Assembly: GCF_907165205.1 (NCBI RefSeq)
Contig: NC_058196.1
Location: 13,186,501 to 13,250,500 of the forward strand
Length of the DNA: 64,000 bases
Source: Coccinella septempunctata
Lineage: Eukaryota; Arthropoda; Insecta; Coleoptera; Coccinellidae
Direction: 5' to 3'
The translations under genes and the position numbers were made by a program. Below are positions 47,611-63,100 of the stretch, piece by piece; position 1 is the first letter of the stretch, and each line of letters begins with the position of its first letter. Below the pieces are notes generated by a model that was not told the origin of the DNA, ran no database searches, and was given only the letters and a program-made list of their open reading frames with translations.

Positions 47611-50600
47611 CACACGTAATGTGGTGACTCAGAGCCTCTCGGGTTCCTTTTCGAGCCAAGAGAAGTTCCGTTCGTTAGTGAGGAAAGATGACCTGTCGGA
47701 TGATATTGACTGTCCCCAACAATACCGCCTTCTGCATCCATGAGATAGTATTAGGGTGCAGTTCTAATTCTTTCAGATGTTGAACGGTTCTTTTAAGCAC
47801 AAGTCCATTGGCACTTATAATCAATGGTATTATTTCAACTTTTTTTAGCCTCCACATATCTCTTATCTGCCTTGCCAACATTTCATATTTCCTTATCTTT
47901 TCCGCATAGGTCTTTCCCATATTCTGGTCTAGTGGTACCGCAAAGTCGATAATTGTTGCCGTTTTAGTTTTTTTATTCATCACCACCATATCCGGCCTAT
48001 TGTGCTCCGCTCCCAGATCAGTCAGTATCGTGAGGTCCCAGTATATCTTCGCTTCGTCGTTTTCCACAACTGCTTCCGGAACATAGAGATGGTGCGGCGT
48101 GAAGTGTTGTATGAGGTTCTTTTTCAGGCACATGAGTTGATGTACCACCTTTCCCTTGTTATCATGTCGTGTAAGGTATCTTGTGCTGGCTACTGCTGAG
48201 CATCCTGCTAGTAGATGTTGTGTGGTTTCCTCAGCGTTATTGCACAGTCGACATTTGGTGTTTTCTACTTGTTGTTTCATGATGTGTTTACTGTAATTTC
48301 GGGTTGGTATAACTTGGTCCTGAATAGCGAAGATCGTTCCTTCTGTTTGTGGAAAGAGGTAACCTTGAGTCAGGTAGGTATTGGAGGCTGCTATGTCTAC
48401 GTCTTCCTGGTGCAGGTTTGCGTAGAATGTTGTGTGGTTTCCTCAGCGTTATTGCACAGTCGACATTTGGTGTTTTCTACTTGTTGTTTCATGATGTGTT
48501 TACTGTAATTTCGGGTTGGTATAACTTGGTCCTGAATAGCGAAGATCGTTCCTTCTGTTTGTGGAAAGAGGTAACCTTGAGTCAGGTAGGTATTGGAGGC
48601 TGCTATGTCTACGTCTTCCTGGTGCAGGTTTGCGTAGAACCTGCCGTGCAGTTGTTTACTTTGCCAGCTTTGTCTGAGTTGTTCTGCATGGTTTTCTCTA
48701 TCCTGTTCATCATCGTTCGTTTCCTGTGTCATACTTTCCTGTGCTGCTACCCATTGATGTATTGGTAAGTTTGTGTTATTGAAATAATTTTTGATATTAA
48801 TTTTTTCTTGTTTACAGGTATCTTCGATGGAACACAAGCCTCGACCTCCCTCTTTTCTGGGTAAGTATATTCTTTCAACAGCAGAGTTAGGGTGCAGTAG
48901 GCCGAACTGGGTCAATGTGGTTCTTATTTTCCTATCTATTAGTTGCAGGTCCGTTTTAGACCAAGCGAGTGTTCCTACTGTGTACGTGAACGACGGAATA
49001 GCCCAGATGTTTATGGCCATTATTTTGTTTTTAGAGGACAGCTGTGTTTTCAAGATTAATTTTACCCTCCTAAGTAATTCTGTTTTTGCTTGTTCTTTAT
49101 TCTCTGTTTGTCTGATTTCAAATGATTGTTGTATACCCAAATATTTATATGTTTCCTCAGTGCTTAGATTATTTATTTCTCTACCATCCCTTAGCCTCAT
49201 GTTCTCCTCTTCCACCATCTTCCCTCTTTTAACTGTTATAGTCGCGCATTTTTCTAGCCCTAGTGTCATACCTATGTCCTCACTAAAGCTCCTGACCAGT
49301 TCCAACTCCCCCTCCAGCTGTGTTCGTCCCCTTGCGTAGAGCTTCAAGTCGTCCATATAGAAAAGGTGCGTCAGTTTTGTCCGGGCATCGATGGCGTATC
49401 CGTATGCTGATCTATTGAGCATACTACTTAGAATATTGAGCGCCAAGCAGAACCAGGGCGGGCTCAGTCCATCCCCCTGAAAGATGCCTCTTCTGATTAA
49501 TATTTCAGATGTTTCGTAGGTCTCTTTACCTTCGCTCACTGATAAAGTTGTCCTCCATGTGTTCATCAAGAATTTTAGCGTGTTTATCACCCTCCTTTCT
49601 ATCTTGTAGATTTCCAATATTTCGATCAGCCACGAGTGTGGGACAGAGTCATATGCCTTTTGGTAGTCTATCCAGGCGACGGCTATGTTTTTGTTTTTCT
49701 TCTTTGCCTGTTTCGTGATTGCTCTGTCTATAACCAGGAGTTCTTTGCTGCCCCGACTCTTGCTTTTGCAACCATTCTGCTCCCAGGCCATTATGTTGTT
49801 GCTTTTGAGGTGTGTGCTAATTTTGTGGGCCAGCGTGGATGTTAATATCTTATAGGCAGAAGGTAGGCATGTGATAGGCCTATAATTTTCAGGTTGTGCT
49901 AAGTCTCCCTTCTTTGGCACCATGAAAGTTTTCCCCTTTGTAAAGTAAGATGGGATGATCTCAGGGTTTTCTAATGCTTCCTCTATAAGTCGCGCCATAG
50001 CCTTGTGAGCAGATGTCAAAGCTTTGAACCAGTAATTGTGGATTCCATCTATGCCAGGGGACACCCAGTTCTTCATCCTTCTGGTTGTTTCTTTGACATC
50101 GTTCTCGCTCACCGTCACTTTGGGCATCTCTTGTAAATGTTGTTGTGCCTTCCTTTCGATTTCAATCCATGGGGCCGTCCGGTTGTGTTCCTTCTCTGCT
50201 GACCATAAGGAAGACCAGTGCTCTTTCATTTTTTTCGGGTTTGGGGGTTTTTCATTTTTTCCATTGTTTTTTTGATCTATTTTCCTGAAGAACATTTTTT
50301 GATTGTTGGTGAACTGGTTGTTTTGTTGATATCTCTGGGTCCTCTTATGATACCTCCTCAGGCGATTTCCTAAAGCAGCAATTTTTTGCTTGAGTTTTTC
50401 GAGGTGCGTCCGTAATTTAGTTTTATAGTGTGCATCCCGTTCCTTCAACTTAATTTTTCTTATGTACTCCCTCAGTTTCCTATGTACCCTATTGCTCACT
50501 TTTTCATTATTCATATAAAGATGAATAATGCTTATCTCCTTTCTGAGTGATGCTATTCGTTTTTCCAGGCGCTCCTCCCATGGTGGTTTCCGAGGTTGTT

Positions 50601-51071
50601 GGTTCTGCTCTCCTCCCTTTTTTTCTGTTTGTACAATAAGGTTCGCGGTGATAGCTGCACAATAAACCTTATGACACAGGTCTTCAAAGTCCATTGCGTT
50701 TTGGATGATTTCTCTCAAGGCCGAGTCGATCGCTCTGATGGAGTTCTTGGCTGCAGTATTTAGTTGAATTTTCTGGATTTTCGGTCTTTTCTCCAGCGGT
50801 AATCCCCTCCATTTTATGTTTATTTCTTCATATACCTCCAGTATCTGAAGGGAGGATTCATTCTGTTGTGGCTCTGTTTGTGTTTCCTGTTCCTCCATGT
50901 TCAGTTCTCGACGCGGTGTGTTAGTTGTTGCCTGTATGCTTTTTCTTATGTTTCTCAGTCTGTTTGCTGGAGACTGGATTAATGTTTCGGCTTTGATAGC
51001 ATTAAGCTCGTCAGGAGCCAGTAGTTTTCTGATCTTAATGTTTCTCACTTGTGCCACCAGATGTTTTCCAC

Positions 51072-51142
<71 letters not shown>

Positions 51143-54100
51143 GGTTACAAGGAATATTAAAGGACCTTATTATTCAGGTCATGTCAATTAATAAAAATGA
51201 TCAACAGAAATCGAACCTTCCACCAACAGCTCAATACGACTTTTGTTCTTTTTTTTTGGTTACCTTGCGCTTTGGGAGACCAGTAATGGGCGCTATGATA
51301 ATTTGTGATGCCGTCTTCATCAAAGTTTATCATTAATATCAGCATTTAGCATAAATCTGAAGAAGTCTAGTCGAGTCAATGGATCCCCTTCTTCATTTAC
51401 TTGCACTGGCTTGTAATGGTAAGGGTATTGAACAGAAGTGTGCATTACGAACCACACTTTTCACTGGAAAATACCAATTCGTCGAGCGACATCATTTGTT
51501 GACGTGGTTGGGTCCTCTTCAAAGAGACGTCATGTTTCATTTGCTTCCTCGTTGTCGTCATCCAGAATACGAGGTCTTTCCATGTCAGTCCGAAGTACTA
51601 AAACAGACCCAGTTTCTCGTAGTCTTCGATAAACTCTGTCAAATACGCCAATATCCGGTACTCGACGAGAGCCTCGAAGAGTATCGTGCGACGGTATCCT
51701 ATACCGTCGCAAGTATTCATTGTTCGACATCACCGCCGCTACTACCTTAACTGCCAGACAATGCTTCGCTTATTCAATAAGAATTTATTATTAATAACCT
51801 TTTTGAATAGCTGAAGAGACGTAGAAGTTTCTGAAATTATATGCCGAATAAGTTCCATGAAGTTTTTTTCAAAAAAAGCGCTTCAAAGTTGAAAACACTT
51901 AGAGAAAGTTCTTTATATCAAGCCGTTGTCGAGCAGTCGTATTGAGCTGTTAGTGGTGAGCCAAAAATGAAGGATTTTTCAGAAAAATCTTCAAAACTCA
52001 GTATCTCCATATTGGTTGAGTTTCGGACACCATATACCTGAATAATAACGTCCTTTATTATTCAGTACGACTTCCCCTGTAACCCTGTATATATAATCAC
52101 TGTAGTTATAAGAAAATGTCGGAACAGATCAATTTTTATTCGGACGGGGACATATTTTGAGCAGAATTGTAAGCCGAAATCTCCTCAACCCTAGGTGTAG
52201 GGACTATCACCCCTAAATTCTCAATAGGGAATAGGGGGTGAGATTTACCTCAATTGAAAGATCACTTGTCCCTCTACATGGATACTATGGTTTGCAAATT
52301 TTTATTGATTCCTTGAAGTAGTTACAAGAGGTGACAATTTGAAATCTTGCCAGGCCAATTATGTCCCGACAAGGATGTTTTCAAAGAAAAAGCCGGAGCA
52401 GGTCAATTTTTAAAGGGAGGGGGACATATATCGAGCAAAATTGTAAGCCGAAATCTCCTCAAACCTAGGTGTAGGGGCTATCCCCTCTAAATTCTTCAGA
52501 GGGAATAGAGGGTGAGCTAAACCTCAATTGGAAGACAATATGTCCCTTTACATAATACTATTGTCTTCCAATTGAGGTTCAGCTCAACCTTTATTCCCTA
52601 TTAAGAATTTAGGGCTGACAACCCCTACACCTAAGATTGAGGAGATTTTGGCTTACAATTCCGCTAGAAACATGTCCCCCTCCGAATAAATATTGACCTG
52701 TCCCGCCATTTTCTCTGAAAACTTCCTTGTGGAGACATAATCATTAGTGGAGAAATTTCAAGTTTTTTCGCTAGTTCAAAGAAATTTTAGTTGTTGGAAG
52801 TTACACTAGTCAAAACTATATTAGAACTGGTTCTGATATTGGTCACTTTCAGCTTAGAAAAATAGTGTGCATTATTGAAAATTATCTATATCTTCTATAT
52901 TGATAAAAGAGGATCTATAGTTTACTTCAAAATGCTTTATTGTTCAAACGATCGCACCAAATTGGACAATTCTTTTTTGTTGTGTTTATTATTGTTAGGG
53001 CAAGGTTTATATAACAAAATATTCCCAAAAAAAATTGTACAGAACAGAAAAAAAGGCATTCCTTTTTCTTACGACCAATCGAGCAATAACGATGAGTTAG
53101 TTATTATTATCTACCCTAGAAATAATTTAAATGGCAAAACTAGGTTTGCCGGGTCAGCTAGTATTACTATAAACAATAATAATACGAGGAAAACTGTTAT
53201 TGTGTAAACATCTGGTACGGCCAGCAACGATAGTAAGTCTGTATCCATTGGCGTGCTGTTATCAATCGACCGCTAATCATGAGTGGAAATGAGAAAAATA
53301 AAGCCCCGAAATGCAAAAGTTGCAACAAACCATTGGGGAAGATTCATCCTTAAATTCGCTGCAGTGGAGAATGCTGGCACCATGCTACAAAACAGTGCAC
53401 CTCACTGTCTGAAGAAGAACTGGAGCAAGTTACGAAAAATAAAGAACTATGGTTTTGTAAAGTTTGTTTAGACTCAGAATCAGAGGATAACGACGATTGT
53501 GAGGAAGAGGAATCCGAAGATGAATGTTATGCAGCAGATGTAGAGCCGCTCAAGAAAAATTCGCCGAAAAATCCGAGAAGAAGTTTTGGTGGAGGAAGGG
53601 CCGTGAACACTGAGAGCAAAATCGATACTGAAACAAATACTAAAGAAATTGGAATCAATTGAAAAGGCAAACAGGCAACTGAAACAAGATCTCAAGGAAA
53701 TAAGGAAAGAAAATGCTGCCTTACGAAAAGAGGTAGATAATCTGAAAAATCAGAAAGAATACATTAAGCAGGATTCCCTCAAGAACAATATTGTAATAAG
53801 TGGTCTGCCATTGGACGATGACCCTAATGAAAAAGGAATGAACGATCTTGTTCTGAATATAACAAAAAATCTGGGTATCAACGTAACCGAACAAGGTATC
53901 AAGTGTTTCAAAATGGGTAAACAGAATCCAAAACTCATTAAGGTCGTTTTATCAAAAACCGAGTTGAAAGAACTTATCATGCAAAAGAAGAAAAACACCA
54001 ATTCGAATACGAAAAAAATTGGTTTACCCGTTGATGAAACGATTAACATAAACCATGATATGACACCAAGAAACCAATTATTTTGAAGAAGGCTAGACAT

Positions 54101-57100
54101 TTCAAAAAGTCGAACAAGAATCGATTTCAAGCCAATAACCTGGTCATCAATGGTAATTTCCAACAATAACCAACTGCATTCAAGCGCTTTTGGTCATTTT
54201 ATTGGTTATAATATCGTGACCTTATGAACTAGCCCTTCAACGTCATCATTTTGGACCGCAGATAACCGGAGATAACCATACTCGACAGCTGGGTTAAACT
54301 TCTGGTTATGAAGTGAGGTTAGAAGTTATGAAGGGCCATAACCAAGGGCAAAACAAGCAATAACTGTAGTTATTACGGGTGATTCGCTTGAAATCGATCA
54401 AGGTTAAGTATGCATGGTACAATGATGGAAAAATATTTGTGAGAAAAACTGACTCCAGCCCTACATTAAGAATAAAGTCTGAAGAAGACTTGAAAAAACT
54501 TAAAAAGCTCAAACCAAATTGAGAAACTTCACATACTTCATCTTAACATTCGCTCGATCCGAAATAAACGCAAATATGAGAACCTACAAATTTATGCATC
54601 CAAATTTAACTATCCACATATCATAGCCATTACGGAATCATGGCTGAAAAACTCCGAAACAACTTATTACAACATCGACAATTATAATGCAGTCCATGAT
54701 TGCAGAAAAACGAGAGGTGGTTGAACAATATTGTACATAAGAAAAGAACAGAAGTATGACATTATAGACATTGAAAAAATCAATAAAACGAATATAAGTG
54801 CAATCTACCTAAATGACTTCAAAGTTAGTGTCGTGAATATCTACCGTGCCCCGAAAAATAACGCACATCATTTTATACACTTCCTAGAAGGTATACTCAA
54901 CAGGAATTGTATAATTATTGGTGATATAAATTTGAATGTAGCCTCTTCTAATAATACAAATATTGTTAAAAAGTACAAAAATGCTATTGAATTGAATTCC
55001 TATGAAATTCATTACAAAAAAATTAAAAAATACCCTAACATCGAAAAATATAAAAACCAATTTGACGTACTCAAAAAAGAAACAAATTATATGATTAAAA
55101 AGGCCAAAAAATAATATTTTATACATAACTAACAAAAACAGGAACAGACTCAAGGAAAATGTGGAAGTTACTGAATAATAAATATTAAACAACGAAATCG
55201 TTTAGACATCAACAAATTGAAAGTCGATGGGAAAGGACGTGACAACAGATCATGAGATTGCATCTTCAATCAATGAATATTTTATAGAGTCCGGAACCAA
55301 CCTTCACAAAAAGATGACAAAACTGAACAGCGACAGTAACCATTGTGTACCTAACAACAAATACCTATACTTCAAAAGATGTACTGAAACTGAATTGAAA
55401 AAAATTGTTTATTCATTGAAAAACACATTCTCGAAAGGAGATGATGGAATTTCTGCACGTGACATGCAAAAAATATTTTAAACAATAAAAGACAAGTTAT
55501 TACAATTAATTAATGAATGCCTTAAAGTTGGAGCATTTCCTCCATCCTTAAAAATATCTAAAGTACTACCAGTATTCAAAAAGGGTAAGAAGGATGATAT
55601 GGGTAACTACCGTCCAATCTCAATCACATCAACAGTGTCAAAAATGATAGAACGAGTAATAAAATCGAGACTGATCGAATTTTTGGAACTTTCGCAATAT
55701 GAATATGGTTTTCAGGAAGGAAGCTCTACAAAGGTCAATAGCGCGAATATTCGATTTCTCTTGAAAAAATCTTAAGATTTCATTAAAAAAAAGGCATTAA
55801 AGCTCAGCGCCAAGGTCGAAGTCATGCTGGAATAGTGCAGAAGAAACTCTGAAATTTTCTTGGGCAATATTTTCCTCAGAACTGTTCTGTATTTTCTCGG
55901 CCGATCCGTTACTTTTGCTTGTTTCAACTTGCAGGGACCTCAAGGTCAAAAGGGAGGCATGACTTATCTGAACTTGAAATTTCTCGCTCTATTCATTTCG
56001 GGCAACCAAAGCATGTTTCTCTTGCCAAGTTATCTTAACAATTCCGATACTTTTGTGATACCCTGTATATTTTTGAAAAAACTGACGTATTTCGAAAGAA
56101 GCAACTTTCTCATATTGAATATGAAGAATCTGATTAATGAGTTCGTTTCAAAATTGATGCATGTTCTGCGAGTTCCTACATTTTCTCATTTTACAGTCTA
56201 ACAGCACTCCATTAAGTCTGAATTATCAACTATGTAGTGCATTACAAAACTGCATGAAAAACCTAATAGAGAAAAGTTAAGAAGCCTTTGAGGTTTTAGG
56301 TTTACTAACCATTTTCAATAGGGAATACTCCTTCTGACAAAAATGATGTATTTTTTATGAAATATCTGAAATGTCACATTTTGAAATAACCATTTCAACC
56401 GTTTCCCAAAAAAAATTATTTTAAGCATTTAAAAATGAAAAATAAAAATGGGTATTTAAAGTTTAAAGCGTTTTGTGGGAATTGTACAAGCTGGCAACAT
56501 CGACTGAAATATGCCTTGATAATAAAGGACAACAAATGCATTGTCTTGATAAGATAGACAAAGATGGCTGTCTATGAAGTTTGCGACGAAGGAGGAAGGT
56601 AGTAAAATTTTATGGGATGGCCGGTTGCACTTGAAGCTCGCCAGTAAGTACGCGCCTGTAGATCAACAGCTGTTATTTTATAAACAAGCTGATCGGACAT
56701 TGTTCTTTTCATTGTCTTGTAGGCGCTGTTGCCAAATCTTAAACTCCGCACGAAGCGATTTAAATTTTAAAACCCCATATTTGAAGGATGATTATGGATA
56801 GTTTCCGCGGTGAATTTGAATCTCATACTTATTCAGTTTAAACTTGCATATGCAGTGATAACCCAAATTAAGGAGAATTCCCCATTCTATTTCAAAATAA
56901 TTATCTTCTAAGATTAATCACATGAAACAGTTCACAAAATATTGTTGTTGTGCAGGCATAGTTGCCACTTACATTTATTCTGAATAACCTCCTCATCATC
57001 ATCATCAATATCATCGTTACCATCTTGAACTTCCTCTGGTTTCGCTACTTTTTGGTCTTTGCCTTGCTCTGTGTTATAAGGAATTTCTTCATCTCCATCA

Positions 57101-60100
57101 TACATCTGCCCCTGAGCAGTGTTTTGATCATTTAAATTCGATGTTATTGGAGGAGCTTGCTGATCATTTGTTGAAGAATCTAAGCTATTAGGGCCTGTAT
57201 CAGTTTTTTTTATTCCCTCTTGGCCAGCTTGTGTTTGGTTTACTTGGGTGGCAAATGTGGATGAATTTGAGCTGGAAATACTTAAATTATCTCTTTTTGG
57301 AGATGAACTTGCGTTTGGTTCAGGAAGCGGTTTGTCACTTCCCATGACATTTTGTGCATTTGCTTGACTGATAATTTCATTTCGTTCTTCTACTGTGTAT
57401 GTTTCTACAACCTCCTGATCATGTGTATTGTCATTTTCTGTAGTCTTCACTTCACTTGTTGCTTCGTTAAGGTTAGGTGGATCTTTCAAAGCATTTGATT
57501 CATTACTTGTAGCATGACCCACATCAACATTATATGAAAATTTATAGAAAAGGTGGGACTTAGCACACATCATATTTGAAAGAATTGAATAATTTTGGTA
57601 ATAGCCACACATATGCTCACATACCTCTTGTGTTTGTATAATTTTGTGAATAGTAGGAGAGTCTGCTGGTGGTAAATTCAGCAAATATTTGCAAACATCT
57701 TTTGCAGATGTATCGTTTGGTTGAGTTTCCAACAATTGAAAAAATTGATCTTGTAATTTTACATCCTTACAGATTGAAACTATTGAATCATAAAGCAATA
57801 AGCATTCTATCGAGTTCTTATTTGTATCAGAATACTCTTGGGTTGAATTTATCATTGTCCAGTTCTGACATCCCTTTAATTCCGATAGCATTCCAAGCTT
57901 ATTTTGAGATTCATACAAGCTACATTTGTGCATAATATCATCCAACATACTGGGGATTGGATGACTTAATATCATGCTCATAAACATAAACAAAACTAAT
58001 AGAAAATAATGATAATTCCCCATCTTGTTACTACCTTGGAAATTGAAATCAAGTAGCAAAATTTATATTTTTTACATGAGTTAGAAGACGTCTTTGCATA
58101 ACGGAGAACTGCGATAATGAAGGTATATAAAAGAACATTAAATAATTGGATAAGATAAATTACTGCCGGTATTCTTTTGCTTGTGTTTATTAGGATTAGC
58201 GGATTTTTTAGGTACTTTATTATTGTCCTGTCATAATAACATATTGACAGTTGACACAGAAGGTCACCAACCCACAGGACATCGAATATATCTTATGTCT
58301 GTGACATAGACATAGAGTCTATGTCTATGGTCTGTGAGCATTAAACTAAAGTTCTTTCTTTAGTTCAATGTCTGTGAGGTAGGAAAAGATGGAAAAGATA
58401 CAACCTTTTCCATCAGAAGACTTGTGGAAATTCTTATTTTATATTTTAAGAGATTACAGCATTAGAATTTATGAATTAAACTTTTTAAAATTACTGTTTT
58501 TTTACACTCCTTTATATTTGTGAGGTTGTTAAATATAAAACTTATTTTAGGTTGAAGATTCATTATTTCACTATCTACAGAGATAATCGTCTAGATACCA
58601 GAGATATATCTATATTCTATATCTCTGCTAGATACTCATTAATTAATATTTGTACTTGACATAGTATATAGACCCCATATACTATACATATCCCAAACTT
58701 AGGGCTTAATTAAATCTATCAAAGCAAATAATCATCCAAAATCTGAATCCTGCCAAGACCTCAGCATACGTAGTAAATAATGATTCATCAGCTTATAGCC
58801 CTAAGAATAATCAGAATTATCAAATTCAAATTTGCAGTTTTGCTTAACGAGTGAAAAAATTAATTATGTCAAGGTCTCTGCATTGAACTCTTTTAGATTT
58901 CAATGCTGTGGTTCAATGCCTTTGCCTCTCAGAGATATACAGGGTGTGGCGTAATGAATGGATAATATTGAGCCTGGGGGTAGAGGACTCTATGGCGGTT
59001 CAGAAAAATATATTTTACGTTTAGTAAAAGTGCCTTGGTTTTCGAGATATTGGAGATTTTCGAAAATTCAAGAGAATTACATCCTTCGCCACTCGTTTTG
59101 CAGGCAAGTCTCCAAATGAAGGAATTTTTTCAAACCGTTTTTCGGATAGTATTCCTGGATAGATGATCTATCGAATGTAATTCATTATTTTTCAGGCGCA
59201 TGAATAGTTCTTCATGAAAAAAAGGTCTAACACAACTTTTCCGTTTTGCCAATTTTTTTTCATAAGTTCAACCTAGCGCGGTGTAAAAAATAATATGGTT
59301 ACCTGAGAGCCAATGCAAGAAAAAACATGCCACTTTCATTGATATTCCGAAATGGTATAACTCTCTGTATTCTCAGCATTTAATACAAAATAAATTCCTA
59401 TTGCAATCAGTTGAGGCCCAGTTAAATGTAAACAGTTTTTCTAAAATTTTTATCAGCTAAAATGAGAAATGCGAGCAGAATGAAGCAATCGTCTATAAGA
59501 AGGTATAGAGCATTTACTGAAGCTCATGGTGGCCTCTTAGAGAATCTTTTGTGATATTTAATTCAATGAAACGATACTCATTTTAAAATTGTTGATATCA
59601 ATACAATAAAGCCATGATTCATTAGAAAGTGTAGACTATAGCGCATGTATCAAAACTCATGGTGGCCAATTTAAGCATCATTTGTGATTTGTGAAACTTT
59701 ATTCAATGAAACGATATTTTAAAATTGTTATTTTTTCTCGTTTTCTTTTATTATTGAACCCCAACGTTGTGAAATCAATATTTTCAAGTTGATTTCAAGT
59801 TATGTATTAAATTTCAGCATTTTTGTAACAAGGGTCTTGACTCAATGTAATAAAAATTACCTAATTTTCAGCTTTTTTTCTTAATTACAGAAGTGCTGAA
59901 ATTCACTTAGTTACTTGAAATTCGCTTAACAACTATTAACTTTATAACTATAGGGCTTAATAATCAAAGAATACGAGGGAAAAAAACTAATTTTAAAACA
60001 TATTGTTTAATTGAATCGAGTTTCACAGAAAGTATTCAAAGTGTGCATCAGGAGCTGTACTAGATGCTCTACAACTTCATATGAATAATTGCTTTATTCT

Positions 60101-63100
60101 GCTTGCAAGTCTCATTTCAGTTGCTAAACATTAAAGAAAAAGGCTTACGTCAAACTCTGCCTTGACTCATTGTAATAGAAATTTATTTTGTATTTAATGC
60201 TGAAAATAGAGTGAGTTATACCATTTCAGAATCTCAGTGAAACAGGCATGTTTTCTCTTGCTTTGGCACTCAGGTAACCATATTATTTTTCACACCACGC
60301 TGGGTTGAACTTAGGAAAAAAAATTAGCAAAACGGAAAATTTGAGTTAATTCTTTTATTTATGAAAAACTATTCATGCGCCTCAAAAATAATAATTTACA
60401 TTCGATAGCGCATCTATCCAGGAATACTATCCAAAAAACAGTTTGAAAAAATTCCTCCATTTGGAGTCTTGCCTGCAAAAAGAGTGGCGAGGGGTGTGAT
60501 TTTCTTGAATTTTCGAAAATCTCGAATATCTCGAAAACCAAGGGACTTTTACTGAACGTAAAATATATTTTTCTGAACCGCCATAGGGTCCTCTACCTGC
60601 AGGCTCCATATTATCCATTCATTACGCCACACCCTGTATATTATAATTGCGTTCGGCCAGTAGACTCTATCAGCACTTTTTGTTCCGAGTCGTTCGAGCA
60701 CGCAGTTTCAGAACAAAAAGTGTCAATAGTTGTCGTTCGTTCTAAAAGGAGTAGAGTTTTCGGCATCAACTCTATGAGCCCCAGCTCCCAAGGTGGGGCG
60801 CGAAAGGAGTTTGTGTAGAAGTAGGGTTATGAACCAAAGATGTGTAATATCCATTGAACTCTATGGGAACCCATAGAGTTCAATGGTAATATCAAAGAGA
60901 AACCAACCAAGTTGGTTACTCTTTGGCATTGAAATCCCATAGAGTTCAATGCTCTTTGGTAATATCTTTGGATATTACTATCAAGGAGATATAGAAACTC
61001 TCTATTAGAGATATGGAAGAAGTGTATAACGCGAACGTACGTTAATAACGTCATGCGGTAATGGAATAACGTCTTGCGCTATCTGGCTCAGATTTTAGCA
61101 TTGAACTAAAGATTGAACTTTAGTTCAATGGATTTTAGTCGTATGGAAGTACGAATTTACGGCATGCGGTAACGTTAATACCGCCCGCTATTCTGAAAAT
61201 GGAAATACGCATGCGTCGTAACGTTATTAGCGCTTGACGTTATTACCGCATGACGTTAAGAATGCTTCCATATCTCTCTAATATCTAATATATCTCCTTG
61301 ATTACTATCACTGCCCTCTCAACACAGCCTTTAAGAGGGCTGTGTTACTATGGAGGGTACCCTCCATAGATATTACACATATTTTTGTTATGAAACGAGA
61401 CAACCATAAAAAACAACTTATAAACAAACTATTCATAAAACTGTAGAATTTCCGTTTAATCCACTCTAAGAATTATCTATTCATATACATTTTCGAACAA
61501 ATTGCATTCAAATTCAAATTTTTCCCATGATTTTTGTGGTTGACATTTGTCGTTCGTTCATTCTATTTACCCACCATAGGTTGGTGCCATTGAACTAAGT
61601 TCAATGCCTTCCACTAAACCAGGGCTGTGGTCCGTATATACACTTTGGTTACTTCTGGTTAGTAAGTGGGCGGTCCGTATATGTCGAATTTCTGACAATT
61701 TGGTTCAATATCAGTCACCAGGCGTATGGTCCGTATATACACATTTGGTAACCGAAAGTTACCAGAGCGGTTACTCTGGTGACTGATATTGAACCAAATT
61801 GTCAGGAATTCGACATATACGGACCGCCCACTTACTAACCAGAAGTAACCAAAGTGTATATACGGACCACAGCCCAGAGTAACCGCTCTGGTTACTTTCG
61901 GTTACCAAATGTGTATATACGGACCATACGTCAGGTAACACTCTCTTCAAGGGCATTGAAACGCAACCGGCCAAAATGATAGAGGATTCACTCTTGTTGA
62001 TACTCTTTGGTAATAGCCCATAAGTTGAGATTTTGTGTTCATGTTGGTATTGTGAATAAACATTGATTTATAGACCTATACTTCATTCAAATTTATTTTA
62101 GCAGTCGGTTGGCCATGAAATAATTTTCTCAAGTTTTTGTAACTAGAACGAAGTTAGGTTGGCACTCATGAAATGTCGTTAATGTCATAACGCCGTTGCC
62201 ACAACTAATATCAATTTTTATTATGAAAATGCCGAAAGTGATTGAAAAAGAGACAGGGTTTCAGGAAGTACTATTTAGAATTCAGGTCCGCTCATTCAAA
62301 TAGTCATACCCTGATATTCTAAAATCCACAATACGTCAGACGATAGAGAGCATATTCAATGTAAGAGAATTTATATAATGTTTCATCTGAATCTAAACGA
62401 CATATATTTCAGCTGGATATTTCCACAATCAGAAAGATTGTGAATGAAGAGGATGACAAAGAATTTCCTTCTATTGGGACACCCAAAAAAGTGGTGGCAT
62501 TTGAGAATTTTATGTTTGAGTGAATTAAAGCGAAAAGTTTACTTTCGATTTTCGATAAATGTCATCGGAGAATAAGTTCCCTAAAATGGATTTTTCTATT
62601 TTTCATTTGACTTGTCCTATACAATGTAAATGTCTTAAGGTACTAATAAATACCTATAATTATTATTATTACATTAATGTATTAAGATGAATAGCCACAA
62701 ATACGCGCAAGTTGCCCTGTTACTTGTTTATTCATGTGAAATTTTTGTTCAAAGGTGAAGTTCATCTTGACTTGAAACTTCCTTCAATCCTTTTTACTTC
62801 CATAGATGCAAGATGATTTTTGTTGAAGAATTTAACATTCTTGTAATTATCTGTTAATTCCTTCGGGAGATACCCATTCCCAACCACTGCATCATATGCA
62901 TTTCATCTTCGAGTTATTACATATTTTTGAAATCTACAAATGATGTAAGCCAAAGAAGATAACGAACATTAACTCTCCTCAAGCTAGTGCATATATTATG
63001 ATATTATACTTATTTCTTGTATTTTCCATGCAAATAACTTGTTTTGGCATGCCTTCAATTAGTTTGTATAAACTTCAATTATGTTCGTCACATATTTTCC